Source: Rahnella sikkimica (GTDB taxonomy: Bacteria > Pseudomonadota > Gammaproteobacteria > Enterobacterales > Enterobacteriaceae). Taken from it: a stretch of 64,000 bases of DNA. This document shows, piece after piece, positions 53,228 through 62,122 of the stretch. Both the position numbers and the translations under genes were made by a program. Below the pieces are notes generated by a model, which was not told where the DNA came from, ran no database searches, and worked only from the letters and a program-made list of their open reading frames with translations. The stretch is from positions 930,001 through 994,000 of the forward strand of contig NZ_CP019062.1 in assembly GCF_002951615.1 (NCBI RefSeq), read 5' to 3'. Numbering within the stretch: the stretch's first letter is position 1; the number at the start of each line of letters is the position of its first letter.

Positions 53228-55612
53228 TTAGTATTTATTCGCATACGCCGCAATCGGGTTTTCCAGCGTCCCGGCAAATTTAAGATTTTGCGCCGGATCC
53301 GACAGGTTGATCATCTGCTGGTTATTTGCCAGTTGCAGACGGTTCAGGCAGGAATGCGTGAACTCCGCGCCAAACATGTCGTAACGGGCAAACTTCTCCG
53401 CCAGTTCCGGATACTGAATCTGATAATCGCGCACCACTTCCGCCACCACCTGCCAGAACTGACCGGCCGGATAATCGCCGTTTTCTTCCAAAATGCGGGC
53501 GATAAAGCGGAACACACCGGCAAACACGTCGGTGAAGATAGACAGGATTTTCAGCTCTTCCGGCACGTCAACCGCCAGGCGTTTAGCTTTTTCCGGCAGA
53601 GGCGCATCCGGGTTCATCACGGCAATTTCTTCCGCGATATCTTTCATAAACGCGTTAACCGGAATGTTGTTTTCGAAACGCAGGATCAGGTTTTCACCGT
53701 GCGGCATGAACACCAGATCGTACTGATAGAAGCAGTGCAGCAGCGGGCTGAGGTAGGCGTGCATGTAACGCTTGAGCCAGTCGCCGGTGCCCAGACCCGA
53801 GGATTTAATCATCTCAACAATCAGGGCATCGCCGTGTTTGTCGGTATGTAAAAGCGCGGCCATGGTCATCAGGCGCTGATTCGGTTGCAGTTGCGCCACC
53901 GGGTTCTGACGCCACAGTGCGGCAAACATTTTCTTATACGCACTGTCGCCCTTAATGGCTTCTTCGAAATAGTGGTTGTGATAACCCAGCGAAGCCACTT
54001 CCTGCAGGATGCTGAAACCGGTGGATTGCAGGTAAGCATCGTTTTCGACCAGCTCTGCCAGCCATTCGTTGATGCCCGGCGTGGTCGCCATGTAATACGG
54101 CGAAAGCCCGCGCATGAAGCCCATATTCAGAATCGACAGCGCGGTTTTCACATAGCGGCCTTTCGGGCGGCTGGCGTTATAGAAGGTGCGGATCGATTGC
54201 TGCGCCAGATAGTTATCCTCGCCTTCACCGAGATAAATCAGGAACTGACGGGCGATGTCTGAAGCGAAAACGGTCAGTAATTTGTTCTGCCACTGCCACG
54301 GATGAACCGGCATGAAGTAGTAGTTTTTCGGATCCACACCTTTATCGACCAGACGCTGTGTGAACGCGCAAATCTGCGCATCGCCCAGTTCTTCGGCGAT
54401 CAGCTTTTCGTACGGCAAACCTTCCACGCTGGCGAAATGAGCTTTGTCGTGATGGACGGCAACCCAGACCAGTTGCAGCGGATTTGCCGCTTCCGGCGCA
54501 TAACGCACGTAGTCACCGGCATCAAAACCGATGCGGCCATTGTTGGCGATAAAGCTCGGATGGCCTTCGGTCATGCTGGTTTCAACGGTCTGGAAATCGG
54601 CTTCTGAAAGCTGTTTAGCCGTTGTGTGGTTGTTCGCCAGTTTGTACGCGCTGCTGTAAAGCGTGCTGCTGATTTCTTCCATGTAGGTCGGCAACATCGT
54701 CTGTGAAATACCGATCTGCTCCGCAAATTCAATGATGAATTTCAGCGCGTCCAGCGGTTGTGGTGCGAAGTTATCCAGACGCTGAATGCTGTCGAGGTCA
54801 ATCATCCAGTCGTTCAGCGGTAACTGGCGCGCACGGAAACGGTATTCAATTTCGCTTGCCGGAACGGCCAGCTGATAGTCGGTCCACGTGCCGCTGTTTT
54901 GCATCGCAACCGGTGCGAGCAGGCGTTCATGCGTCAGTTCTGCCAGGCATTTACGTAACAGCAGGGCATTGGCTTTCGACCAAATTTCCGGTTGCAGATG
55001 CTGGCCGGATTGAAGATGAGATGAAGTCATGGTGTTTTTTTCCTTCTGGCGGGCCTGCAAAAAATCTTCGCGCTGGCAGAAAGCCAGCCACGCGGTTTTA
55101 TGCGTCAGTTGAATTTGTTTCTGATAGCGGAAACCGGCACGCTTATTCAGTTTGTGAATTTTCTCGTTACGCACGTCGGGCTCAACCACCACGCGCTTCA
55201 CGTCCGGCTGGCTGAACAGATATTCCATGACGGCTGAAAAGACCTGCCAGCTGAAACCGGAAACGGGTTTATCCGCCGGAGACAGCAAAATATGCATACC
55301 CATATCGCCCGGCTGAACGTCGTAGTGATCGCGCAATGGATCGTCCTGTACCGGATAGCATTCGATCAGAAAACGCGGCTGGCCGTCGATTTCGCCCATC
55401 AGCGCGGCCAGCGGTTTTCCGGCGGTCAGGTCGCGGTAAAAAACATCAACGTCGGCCACGCTGCTGTTCTGCATCCCCCAGAAATGCGCATAAGGCTGCG
55501 TCATCCACGCGTGCAAAATGGCGGCGTCTTTCGCCAGATATAGCGGGCGTAATGTCAGCTGACCGGCGTCACGCGGGCAGGTGAACAGGGGAGCGGGAGT
55601 CAATTCAGACAT
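53228..55612 (-). CDS. dfoC: Desferrioxamine synthetase DfoC (acyltransferase-NIS synthetase fusion)
   Basis: The 794-residue protein has two domains. Residues 1-190 are a GNAT-like acyltransferase of the IucB/DesC type (LRPLYLAKDAAILHAWMTQP, GDMGMHILLSP, VVVEPDVRNEKIHKLNKRAG). From about 205 on is an IucA/IucC-type NIS synthetase like DesD (TEGHPSFIANNGRIGFDAGD, MPVHPWQWQNKL, STGFSILQEVASLGYHNHYF, LHTDKHGDALIVEMI). The first domain succinylates N-hydroxycadaverine and the second joins and cyclises units to desferrioxamine. GGAGA eight bases ahead fixes the ATG at 55612. Inside the gene AGAAGGA (55041-55047) stands before an ATG at 55030, exactly at the domain border, and could start the synthetase alone. 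Confidence 0.92.
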   Translation of the reverse strand: MSELTPAPLFTCPRDAGQLTLRPLYLAKDAAILHAWMTQPYAHFWGMQNSSVADVDVFYRDLTAGKPLAALMGEIDGQPRFLIECYPVQDDPLRDHYDVQPGDMGMHILLSPADKPVSGFSWQVFSAVMEYLFSQPDVKRVVVEPDVRNEKIHKLNKRAGFRYQKQIQLTHKTAWLAFCQREDFLQARQKEKNTMTSSHLQSGQHLQPEIWSKANALLLRKCLAELTHERLLAPVAMQNSGTWTDYQLAVPASEIEYRFRARQLPLNDWMIDLDSIQRLDNFAPQPLDALKFIIEFAEQIGISQTMLPTYMEEISSTLYSSAYKLANNHTTAKQLSEADFQTVETSMTEGHPSFIANNGRIGFDAGDYVRYAPEAANPLQLVWVAVHHDKAHFASVEGLPYEKLIAEELGDAQICAFTQRLVDKGVDPKNYYFMPVHPWQWQNKLLTVFASDIARQFLIYLGEGEDNYLAQQSIRTFYNASRPKGRYVKTALSILNMGFMRGLSPYYMATTPGINEWLAELVENDAYLQSTGFSILQEVASLGYHNHYFEEAIKGDSAYKKMFAALWRQNPVAQLQPNQRLMTMAALLHTDKHGDALIVEMIKSSGLGTGDWLKRYMHAYLSPLLHCFYQYDLVFMPHGENLILRFENNIPVNAFMKDIAEEIAVMNPDAPLPEKAKRLAVDVPEELKILSIFTDVFAGVFRFIARILEENGDYPAGQFWQVVAEVVRDYQIQYPELAEKFARYDMFGAEFTHSCLNRLQLANNQQMINLSDPAQNLKFAGTLENPIAAYANKY

Positions 55613-55626
55613 GGGGTATTTCTCCG

Positions 55627-56952
55627 TTATCTGTCTGCAAGGCTGTGGGCGCAGAAGGTCTGGAAAGCGATGGTTTTTTCCACCGGATAGACTTCCTCGC
55701 CGAGCATTTCGCGAATTATGGAACTGTTTCGGTAACACGCCATGCCCAGATCCGGCGTGACGAAGCCGTGGGTATGCAGTTCGGCGTTCTGGACAAAAAT
55801 CTGGTTGTGGGCGTCGATGCTGTAATTGCGGTTGACGGCGTAGCGCCCGGCGTCGTCCCACTGAATGCGGTTGTGGATGCTTTCGATAAACTGCGGCGGC
55901 TGATAACCGTAACCGGTGGCGAGCACCACGGATTCCGTCTGGTGGCGGTATTCCTGCTGCTGCTCGTGGTGAAGCAGCGTCATCTCCAGCTCGCCTTTGC
56001 GGTTACCCGTCAGCGCCGTCAGCTCAGAATGCGTATAGAGATCGACATTCAGCGGGCCGTCCAGGCGTTTGGTGTACATCAGATCGTAGATGTCGTTGAT
56101 CAGGCTGATGTTAATGCCTTTGTACAAGCCTTTTTGTTCGCGGTTAAGCTGGTCGCGCTTGCTCATCGGCAGGGCGTGGAAGTAATCGATGTACTCGGGC
56201 GAGGTCATTTCCAGCGTCAGTTTGCTGTATTCCAGCGGATAGAAACGCGGCGCGCGGGTCACCCAGGTCAGGTGATAATCGTACTTGTCGATTTCAGAAA
56301 GCAGGTCGTAATATATTTCCGCCGCACTCTGGCCGCTGCCGACCACGGTGATGGATTTCGAACGCTGCATCCGCGCTTTGTTCGGCAGATAGTCGCTGGA
56401 ATGGTGAACGTTGCTGCCAGCTTCACGGGCGCAGGCCGGCATCCACGGCGACGGACCGGTACCCAGCACCAGACGTTTGGCGCGGTAAATCTGTTTATCG
56501 CCGCCTTGGGTTGAACGCGCCTGCACCAGATAACATTCCGTTTGCGCGTCCCATGTCACCTGTTCCACGCGCGTGGAAAATCGCAGGCTGGTCAGCTGTT
56601 CACAAACCCACTGGCAATACTGGTTGAACTCTTTGCGCATCATGAAGAAATTTTCACGAATATAGAAAGAGTACAGTTTTCCCTGCTGCTTCAGGTAGTT
56701 GAGGAAACTGTAAGGGCTGGTTGGATCGGCCAGTGTCACCAGATCGGCCATAAACGGCGTCTGCAAATGGGCGCTTTCCAGCATCATGCCGGTATGCCAG
56801 TCAAAGCCGTCATTTTGATCTAAAAACAGGCCGTTCAGCGCTTTTACCGGTTCCGTCAGACAGGCCAGGCCGAGGTTGAACGGGCCGATGCCAATCGCAA
56901 TAAAATCGTAGGTCTGTTTATCTGAATGCAGTTCGGGGGAATAAAGGCTCAT
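55627..56952 (-). CDS. dfoA: Cadaverine/lysine N-hydroxylase DfoA
   Basis: The 441-residue flavin monooxygenase is of the siderophore N-hydroxylase family. It has an FAD site IGIGPFNLGLACL near residue 16, an NADPH site VVGSGQSAAEIYYDLL near 200 and the C-terminal VVLATGYGYQPP. It resembles IucD and DesB and should hydroxylate the primary amine of cadaverine. It lies between dfoJ (13 bases) and dfoC (14 bases), clearly one operon. Confidence 0.93.
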   Translation of the reverse strand: MSLYSPELHSDKQTYDFIAIGIGPFNLGLACLTEPVKALNGLFLDQNDGFDWHTGMMLESAHLQTPFMADLVTLADPTSPYSFLNYLKQQGKLYSFYIRENFFMMRKEFNQYCQWVCEQLTSLRFSTRVEQVTWDAQTECYLVQARSTQGGDKQIYRAKRLVLGTGPSPWMPACAREAGSNVHHSSDYLPNKARMQRSKSITVVGSGQSAAEIYYDLLSEIDKYDYHLTWVTRAPRFYPLEYSKLTLEMTSPEYIDYFHALPMSKRDQLNREQKGLYKGINISLINDIYDLMYTKRLDGPLNVDLYTHSELTALTGNRKGELEMTLLHHEQQQEYRHQTESVVLATGYGYQPPQFIESIHNRIQWDDAGRYAVNRNYSIDAHNQIFVQNAELHTHGFVTPDLGMACYRNSSIIREMLGEEVYPVEKTIAFQTFCAHSLADR

Positions 56953-56965
56953 GGTGCAACTCCTG

Positions 56966-58534
56966 TTAGCGGTTCTTCGCGGCGCTCAGCGCGGCGGCGG
57001 TCAGTTCTTTACCGTAATGCGTGATAAGGCCGATCACATCGGCGACGTCTTCCGTGGTGGTGGTCGGGTTAAGCAGAGTGAATTTCAGGTACTGGCGCTG
57101 ATGCACTTTGGTTCCGGCAATCACGGCGCTGCCGTCGCGGAAAATGGCTTTGCGTATATCGGCGTTAATGGCGTCAATTTGCTCCTGACTCATCGACATG
57201 CGCGGGACAAAGCGGAACACCAGCGTGCTCAGTTCGGGTTTGTGCAGCACGTCAATATTCGGGTTCTGTTCCATCATCTGATGGGTTTCGGTGGCACGTT
57301 CGAGCAACACATCGAAGGATTCGCCCAGCGCCTGCTGGCCCATGATGCGCAGCGTCAGCCACATTTTCAGGGCGTCGAAACGTTTGGTGGTCTGGATGCT
57401 TTTGTTGACCAGATTCGGCGTGCCTTCCAGTTTTGCACTCAGCGGATTCAGGTATTCCGCGTGGTGCGTGACGTGCTCCAAATGGTGATGGTCGTTGACC
57501 AGAAACGCGCTGCAACTCACCGGCTGGAAGAAGGATTTGTGATAATCAACGGTCACGGAATCGGCGAGGTGAATGCCTTCGATGCGCTGGCGATGCTGCG
57601 GGGAAACCAGTAAACCGCACCCGTAAGCGGCGTCAGCGTGCATCCAGATTTTCTCTTTGCGGCAGATTTCTGCGATCTCATTCAGCGGATCGATACTGCC
57701 GAAATCGGTGGTGCCTGCGGTGGCGACGATGGCAATCGGGATCAAACCTTCTGCGTGGCAGCGTTCGATTTCATGTTTCAGTGCGCTGATATCCATACGG
57801 AATTTGTCGTCACAGGCGACCGGCACCACGGCGTCGTAACCGAGGCCGAGCAGTGCGGCGGATTTCTGAATGCTGAAATGGCTGACCTGTGAACTGAAGA
57901 TGCGCCAGCGGTTGGCTTCCGGCGGTAAGCCCTGATATTTGATGCTGTGCTGCGGATGCGTGCGCTTGCAGTGGCTGTCGCGCGCCAGCAGCATCGCCAT
58001 CAGGTTAGATTGCGTGCCGCCGCTGGTGAAAATACCGTCGGACTGCGCGCCAAATCCGATGCGTGCCAGCGTCCAGTCGATGACCTTTTGCTCAATCAGC
58101 GTGCCGCCTGCGCTCTGATCCCAGGTATCGACGGAGGAGTTGATCGCGCTGATAAAAAGCTCGGCCAGTTGTGACGGGACGACGGTCGGGCAGTTGAGAT
58201 GTGCGAGGTATTTCGGGTGGTGGAAATAGACGGCGTGCTGAAGATATAAATCATCCAGTTCTTCCAGCGCCAGCCTTGTTCCGTCTAACGGTTTGGTTAA
58301 ATCAATATGGCGAAACTGTTCGGCTAATTCGGCAGGAGAGACACCAGAAAAAGGTTTTTCGGTCTGATTAATATGAGACTTAATTAATTCAATCCCTTGC
58401 TCGATCTGCGCCTGCCAGTCCGGGGTGCTATTTTGGTTGAAAATATAACCCTGATTTTTGCTAAATTTTTCCTGAGCAGGCGTAAGGTTATTCGTGCTGC
58501 CTTGCATTAATTCCCAATCATTTATCTGACTCAT
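56966..58534 (-). CDS. dfoJ: PLP-dependent lysine decarboxylase DfoJ
   Basis: The 522-residue group II PLP decarboxylase has SGGTQSNLMAMLLAR, HADAAYGCGLLVSPQHR and the pyridoxal lysine in VDYHKSFFQPVSC. It is of the DesA/DfoJ type, which makes cadaverine from lysine as the first step of desferrioxamine synthesis. It is first in the operon; AAGGG precedes the ATG. A Fur-like box and a CRP-type site lie 230 and 305 bases upstream, so iron and possibly carbon state control it. Confidence 0.93.
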   Translation of the reverse strand: MSQINDWELMQGSTNNLTPAQEKFSKNQGYIFNQNSTPDWQAQIEQGIELIKSHINQTEKPFSGVSPAELAEQFRHIDLTKPLDGTRLALEELDDLYLQHAVYFHHPKYLAHLNCPTVVPSQLAELFISAINSSVDTWDQSAGGTLIEQKVIDWTLARIGFGAQSDGIFTSGGTQSNLMAMLLARDSHCKRTHPQHSIKYQGLPPEANRWRIFSSQVSHFSIQKSAALLGLGYDAVVPVACDDKFRMDISALKHEIERCHAEGLIPIAIVATAGTTDFGSIDPLNEIAEICRKEKIWMHADAAYGCGLLVSPQHRQRIEGIHLADSVTVDYHKSFFQPVSCSAFLVNDHHHLEHVTHHAEYLNPLSAKLEGTPNLVNKSIQTTKRFDALKMWLTLRIMGQQALGESFDVLLERATETHQMMEQNPNIDVLHKPELSTLVFRFVPRMSMSQEQIDAINADIRKAIFRDGSAVIAGTKVHQRQYLKFTLLNPTTTTEDVADVIGLITHYGKELTAAALSAAKNR

Positions 58535-58763
58535 TATGAACCCTTTTAATCTGGCCTTTTACGTCGGGAGCGGGCGCGGGGCGTCCTCCCGAATGTATTA
58601 AGGAAATTTCAGTAAACGTAAGTGTTAGCAGGCAGGGCTAATGGCCACGCCTGTAAAGTGTATGGTTAACTATTTTTCTTTATCTAAAATTGCAGGTGAT
58701 TTGTCTTGTCTGATTTCCTTAGTAAGGATTTATACAAGGTTTTAACGATTGGGAATCATTATA

Positions 58764-58782
58764 AATGCAAATCATTATCATT
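58764..58782. promoter_or_regulatory. Fur box upstream of dfoJ
   Basis: AATGCAAATCATTATCATT agrees with the Fur consensus on the minus strand (AATGATAATGATTTGCATT). A further GAATCATTAT lies just left of it, suggesting overlapping sites. Confidence 0.75.
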
Positions 58783-58832
58783 CAATGTCGATATTGAACA
58801 TTTAGCGAATAGGGGCGTTTTTGATGTTTTTA

Positions 58833-58848
58833 TGTGATCGCAGTCACA
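58833..58848. promoter_or_regulatory. CRP-type binding site
   Basis: TGTGA-TCGCAG-TCACA is a perfect CRP core inside a longer palindrome with T-rich and A-rich arms (58827-58854). On the plus strand GATACT at 58871-58876 would put a start near 58882, with CRP centred at about -41.5 (class II geometry). On the minus strand it could aid dfoJ. Confidence 0.7.
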
Positions 58849-58881
58849 TAAAAATGTAAATTCCGTTTTAGATACTCTTAA

Positions 58882-59145
58882 TCCTATGAGAGGAATCTGT
58901 TTTTGTTATTCAATTCTGTGCGCTGTAAAGCGCCGTGCGTGATACAAAAAGTTATATTTAGCCATAATAAGTGCAGGTGTAATTTTCTTTAACAGCGGGG
59001 AATTATTGTGACGCTGGAGAGTATTTCCATCAGATGGCAAAATAATGATCAAATTAAGAACGTAAAATACCGTATTCCGGCAGGATAATAAGACGGTTAA
59101 ACGAGGGGTATTAAAAAGGCCGATCAACGTGATCGGCCTTTGAGT
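58882..59145 (+). ncRNA. Possible CRP-activated small transcript
   Basis: Downstream of the CRP site and GATACT, about 260 bases run to the hairpin at 59113-59142. The stretch contains a GCGCT-GTAA-AGCGC hairpin near 58920 and a small ORF from a GTG at 59008 with GGGGA ahead, reading MTLESISIRWQNNDQIKNVK and six more residues to a stop at 59088. It could be a small RNA or a small-protein message. Neither matches anything recalled. Confidence 0.25.
59113..59142 (-). terminator. Terminator of pykA
   Basis: AAAGGCCGATCA and TGATCGGCCTTT form a 12-pair stem with a three-base loop. Five Ts follow on the minus strand. Confidence 0.88.
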
Positions 59146-59167
59146 TATATTTTATTACATTTAGCGA

Positions 59168-60610
59168 TTAATCGACACGTAAAACGCGGCTGGTATTGGT
59201 GGTGCCGATGGTGCTCATGACATCACCCTGAGTGATGATCACCAGGTCGCCGGAAAGCAGGTAGCCTTTATCACGCAGCAAGTTCACCGCGTCCTGAGCC
59301 GCCGCCACGCCGTCGTTCACGCTGTCGAAGAAGACTGGCGTGACACCGCGGTAAATGGCGGTCAGGTTAAGCGTATGTTCGTGGCGGGACATGGCAAAAA
59401 TCGGCAGGCCGGAGCTGATGCGTGACAACATCAGTGCGGTACGGCCAGATTCTGTCATGGAGATAATCGCCGTGACGCCTTTCAGGTGGTTGGCGGCGTA
59501 CATGGCCGACATGGCGATGGCTTCTTCGGTGTTATCAAATTCCACGTCCAGACGGTGTTTGGAAACGTTGATGCTTGGGATTTTTTCAGCACCGAGACAA
59601 ACGCGCGCCATCGCAGCCACGGTTTCTGACGGATACTGCCCGGCAGCCGTTTCCGCAGAAAGCATCACGGCGTCGGTTCCGTCGAGTACGGCGTTTGCGA
59701 CGTCCATCACTTCAGCACGGGTTGGCATCGGATTGGTGATCATCGATTCCATCATCTGCGTCGCGGTAATCACAGCGCGGTTAAGCTGACGGGCACGGCG
59801 GATCAGTTTCTTCTGAATACCTACCAGTTCCGGGTCGCCAATTTCAACGCCCAGATCACCACGAGCCACCATGACAACGTCGGAGGCGAGAATGATGTCA
59901 TCCATTGCCGCATCGGTCGCGACGGCTTCAGCACGTTCAACTTTGGAAACGATTTGCGCATTACAGCCAGCTTCGCGTGCCAGGCGGCGTGCGTAGTTAA
60001 GATCTTCGCCGGTGCGCGGGAAGGAAACCGCCAGGAAATCTACGTCCATTTTGGCCGCAGTAATAATGTCGGCTTTATCTTTTTCAGTCAGGGCTTCAGC
60101 GGAAAGACCGCCGCCCAGCTTGTTGATGCCTTTGTTGTTGGACAGCGGGCCGCCAACGGTGACTTCGGTGAACACTTTCATGCCCTGAACTTCGATCACT
60201 TTTAACTGCACGCGGCCATCATCGAGCAGCAGAATGTCGCCCGGTACCACGTCCGCAGGCAGACCTTTGTAGTCGATACCCACTTTTTCTTTATCGCCTT
60301 CACCCTTGCTCATGTTGGCATCGAGCAGGAATTTGTCCCCGATATTCAGGAAGACTTTACCTTCTTTAAAGGTCGATACGCGGATTTTTGGACCTTGCAG
60401 ATCGCCCAGAATAGCGACGTGGCGGCCAAGGCGGGCCGCGATTTCGCGCACTTTGTTGGCGCGCAGGATGTGGTCTTCAGGAGTGCCGTGGGAGAAATTC
60501 ATACGTACAACGTTTGCACCGGCGGCAATAATTTTTTCGAGGTTATTGTCGCGGTCAGTTGCAGGACCGAGGGTGGTAACAATCTTTGTTCTTCTGAGCC
60601 TTCTGGACAT
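59168..60610 (-). CDS. pykA: Pyruvate kinase II
   Basis: The 480-residue product has the same length as E. coli Pyk[46 protein letters not shown], the substrate-binding [11 protein letters not shown] and ATQMMESMI are present. It turns phosphoenolpyruvate and ADP into pyruvate and ATP; the PykA type is AMP-activated. It lies downstream of hexR on the same strand, as in E. coli, with its own spacer of 233 bases containing a weak HexR-like stretch (60677-60691). Confidence 0.96.
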   Translation of the reverse strand: MSRRLRRTKIVTTLGPATDRDNNLEKIIAAGANVVRMNFSHGTPEDHILRANKVREIAARLGRHVAILGDLQGPKIRVSTFKEGKVFLNIGDKFLLDANMSKGEGDKEKVGIDYKGLPADVVPGDILLLDDGRVQLKVIEVQGMKVFTEVTVGGPLSNNKGINKLGGGLSAEALTEKDKADIITAAKMDVDFLAVSFPRTGEDLNYARRLAREAGCNAQIVSKVERAEAVATDAAMDDIILASDVVMVARGDLGVEIGDPELVGIQKKLIRRARQLNRAVITATQMMESMITNPMPTRAEVMDVANAVLDGTDAVMLSAETAAGQYPSETVAAMARVCLGAEKIPSINVSKHRLDVEFDNTEEAIAMSAMYAANHLKGVTAIISMTESGRTALMLSRISSGLPIFAMSRHEHTLNLTAIYRGVTPVFFDSVNDGVAAAQDAVNLLRDKGYLLSGDLVIITQGDVMSTIGTTNTSRVLRVD

Positions 60611-60843
60611 GCCTTACTCCGTTAACTGGTGAAGCAATTATTGTGCAAAAAACAGCGGGTCCACATTGGGTCGAGGTGTCATTGTAATACAAAAGAGTTT
60701 CACCTGTGTGACCCGCTGACCTCATGTCTGACATCGGTCTTGCGCACTTTGCGCATAGATTTTCCGCCAGACTCCCTATTAAATCGTTGGTGCTCAATTA
60801 AACTGTTTTATGAATGATTTGAGGCTGGCTGTGCTGGTCGAAA

Positions 60844-61713
60844 TCATTCAAGCAGGTTAGGGACGACGATACCCTTATCAAAGCGCGATTCTTTCAACGC
60901 TTCTTTGACCCGCTTCAGGTTATCTCTGAATTTTGCGCCACGGCGCAAAGTAAAACCGGTCGCCAGCACGTCGATCAACGTCAGTTGCGCAATTCTCGAG
61001 ACCATTGGCATATAAACGTCGGTGTCTTCGGGAACGTCCAGCAACAGCGCGAGCGTGGCTTCGTGCGCCAGCGGCGTATTAAAAGAGGTAATGGCAATCA
61101 CTGTGGCATCGTTTTCGCGGGCAAGTTGCGCGAGTTCCACCAGATTTTTGGTGCGTCCGGTGTGAGAAATCAGCACGACGACGTCGCCTTCGCTGGAATT
61201 CATGCAACTCATGCGCTGCATGACGATGTCATCGAAGTAGACCACGGGAATGTTGAAGCGGAAAAATTTGTTCATGGCATCATGCGCCACGGCGGCGGAA
61301 GCACCCAGCCCGAAGAAGGAAATCTTTTTGGCCTGCGTGAGTAAATCGACCGCGCGGTTGATGGCGGCGATGTCCAGGGTGTTTTTCACCTGATCGAGGC
61401 TGGCCATCGCAGATTCAAAGATTTTACTGGTGTAAGCGCTGACGCTGTCACTTTCATCCACGTTACGGTTCACATAAGGTGTACCGTTTGCCAGACTTTG
61501 TGCCAGATGCAGTTTAAAATCTGGAAACCCTTTTGTGTCGAGACGACGGCAAAAACGGTTTACAGTAGGCTCACTGACGTCGGCCATGCGGGCCAGGGTG
61601 GCAATACTGGAATGAATGGCAATGTGCGGCGATGCGAGGATAACTTCGGCAACTTTGCGTTCTGACTTGCTCAGAATGTCAAGGCTGGTCTGGATTTTTT
61701 CCAATGTATTCAT
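60844..61713 (-). CDS. hexR: RpiR-family regulator HexR
   Basis: The 289-residue regulator has an N-terminal RpiR HTH (SIATLARMADVSEPTVNRFC) and a SIS domain (KKISFFGLGASAAVAHDAMN, VVVLISHTGRTKNLVELAQL). It matches E. coli HexR (289) from MNTLEKIQ; the eight codons before 61713 are not conserved. HexR senses 2-keto-3-deoxy-6-phosphogluconate and controls zwf, eda and other sugar genes. It is divergent from zwf, and HexR-like boxes occur in the spacer. Confidence 0.95.
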   Translation of the reverse strand: MNTLEKIQTSLDILSKSERKVAEVILASPHIAIHSSIATLARMADVSEPTVNRFCRRLDTKGFPDFKLHLAQSLANGTPYVNRNVDESDSVSAYTSKIFESAMASLDQVKNTLDIAAINRAVDLLTQAKKISFFGLGASAAVAHDAMNKFFRFNIPVVYFDDIVMQRMSCMNSSEGDVVVLISHTGRTKNLVELAQLARENDATVIAITSFNTPLAHEATLALLLDVPEDTDVYMPMVSRIAQLTLIDVLATGFTLRRGAKFRDNLKRVKEALKESRFDKGIVVPNLLE

Positions 61714-61889
61714 AAGCATGCCACTCATAGGTTTCAACGATTTCTTTGAAAAGAGGAAATCGTTCTGATTTGATGAAAATATACTACGCGCTTCAGGCCG
61801 TTGGCAGCGTCAGTCAGGCGAATTTACGGCTTTTTTTGTCAGAGTTTGACCGGGATCTAACTTTCAGTATGGTAAATTCTGTTCTGTTT

Positions 61890-61904
61890 TGTCATAAAAT
61901 TACA
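61890..61904. promoter_or_regulatory. HexR-like box near hexR
   Basis: TGTCATAAAATTACA matches the HexR pattern TGTAAT-N3-ATTACA in the right arm fully and mostly in the left. It lies 177 bases ahead of hexR. Confidence 0.6.
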
Positions 61905-62024
61905 GAATGCGACCGGTTTTTAGCATGTCTGGAGTACATATGATAAAAACAGGGCTTTATCAGCAAGTTATCACGCTGTCAGATCAAGGTTTACGGCTCA
62001 CGGGCAATCAGAGTACATTGTTGC

Positions 62025-62039
62025 TGAAATAAAATTACA
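62025..62039. promoter_or_regulatory. HexR-like box upstream of zwf
   Basis: TGAAATAAAATTACA resembles the HexR site, with a perfect ATTACA arm. It lies 84 bases before the zwf ATG, suitable for repression. Confidence 0.65.
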
Positions 62040-62122
62040 ATATGTACCCGAGATAATTCGAGTTGCAGCGCACGCAAAGGCAACCAGAATAAATTAGGTA
62101 TTCCTGCATTGAGGAGAAGAAC

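Larger units (their letters stand above)
58535..59167. other. Intergenic region between dfoJ and pykA
   Basis: This spacer of about 630 bases holds the dfoJ promoter region with a Fur box (58764-58782), a perfect CRP core (58833-58848), a possible plus-strand promoter near 58871-58882, a possible 26-codon ORF from a GTG at 59008, and the pykA terminator (59113-59142). No known gene is recognised. Confidence 0.5.
61714..62122. other. hexR-zwf divergent spacer
   Basis: This spacer of about 410 bases contains two HexR-like boxes (61890-61904 and 62025-62039). A stretch at 62041-62083 (CCCGAGATAATTCGAGTTGC) resembles a dispersed intergenic repeat recalled from Serratia and related enterics. No gene is seen. 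Confidence 0.5.

Noticed and set aside
55645..56514. 289-codon open frame on the plus strand
   Set aside because: It is antisense to dfoA, which is fully supported by motifs; no promoter or ribosome site.
58906..59127. 73-codon open frame on the minus strand upstream of dfoJ
   Set aside because: No ribosome site, composition not coding-like, and it runs through the pykA terminator.
61746..61943. 65-codon frame in the hexR-zwf spacer
   Set aside because: It overlaps a HexR-like box and lacks a ribosome site; regulatory DNA is the better reading.
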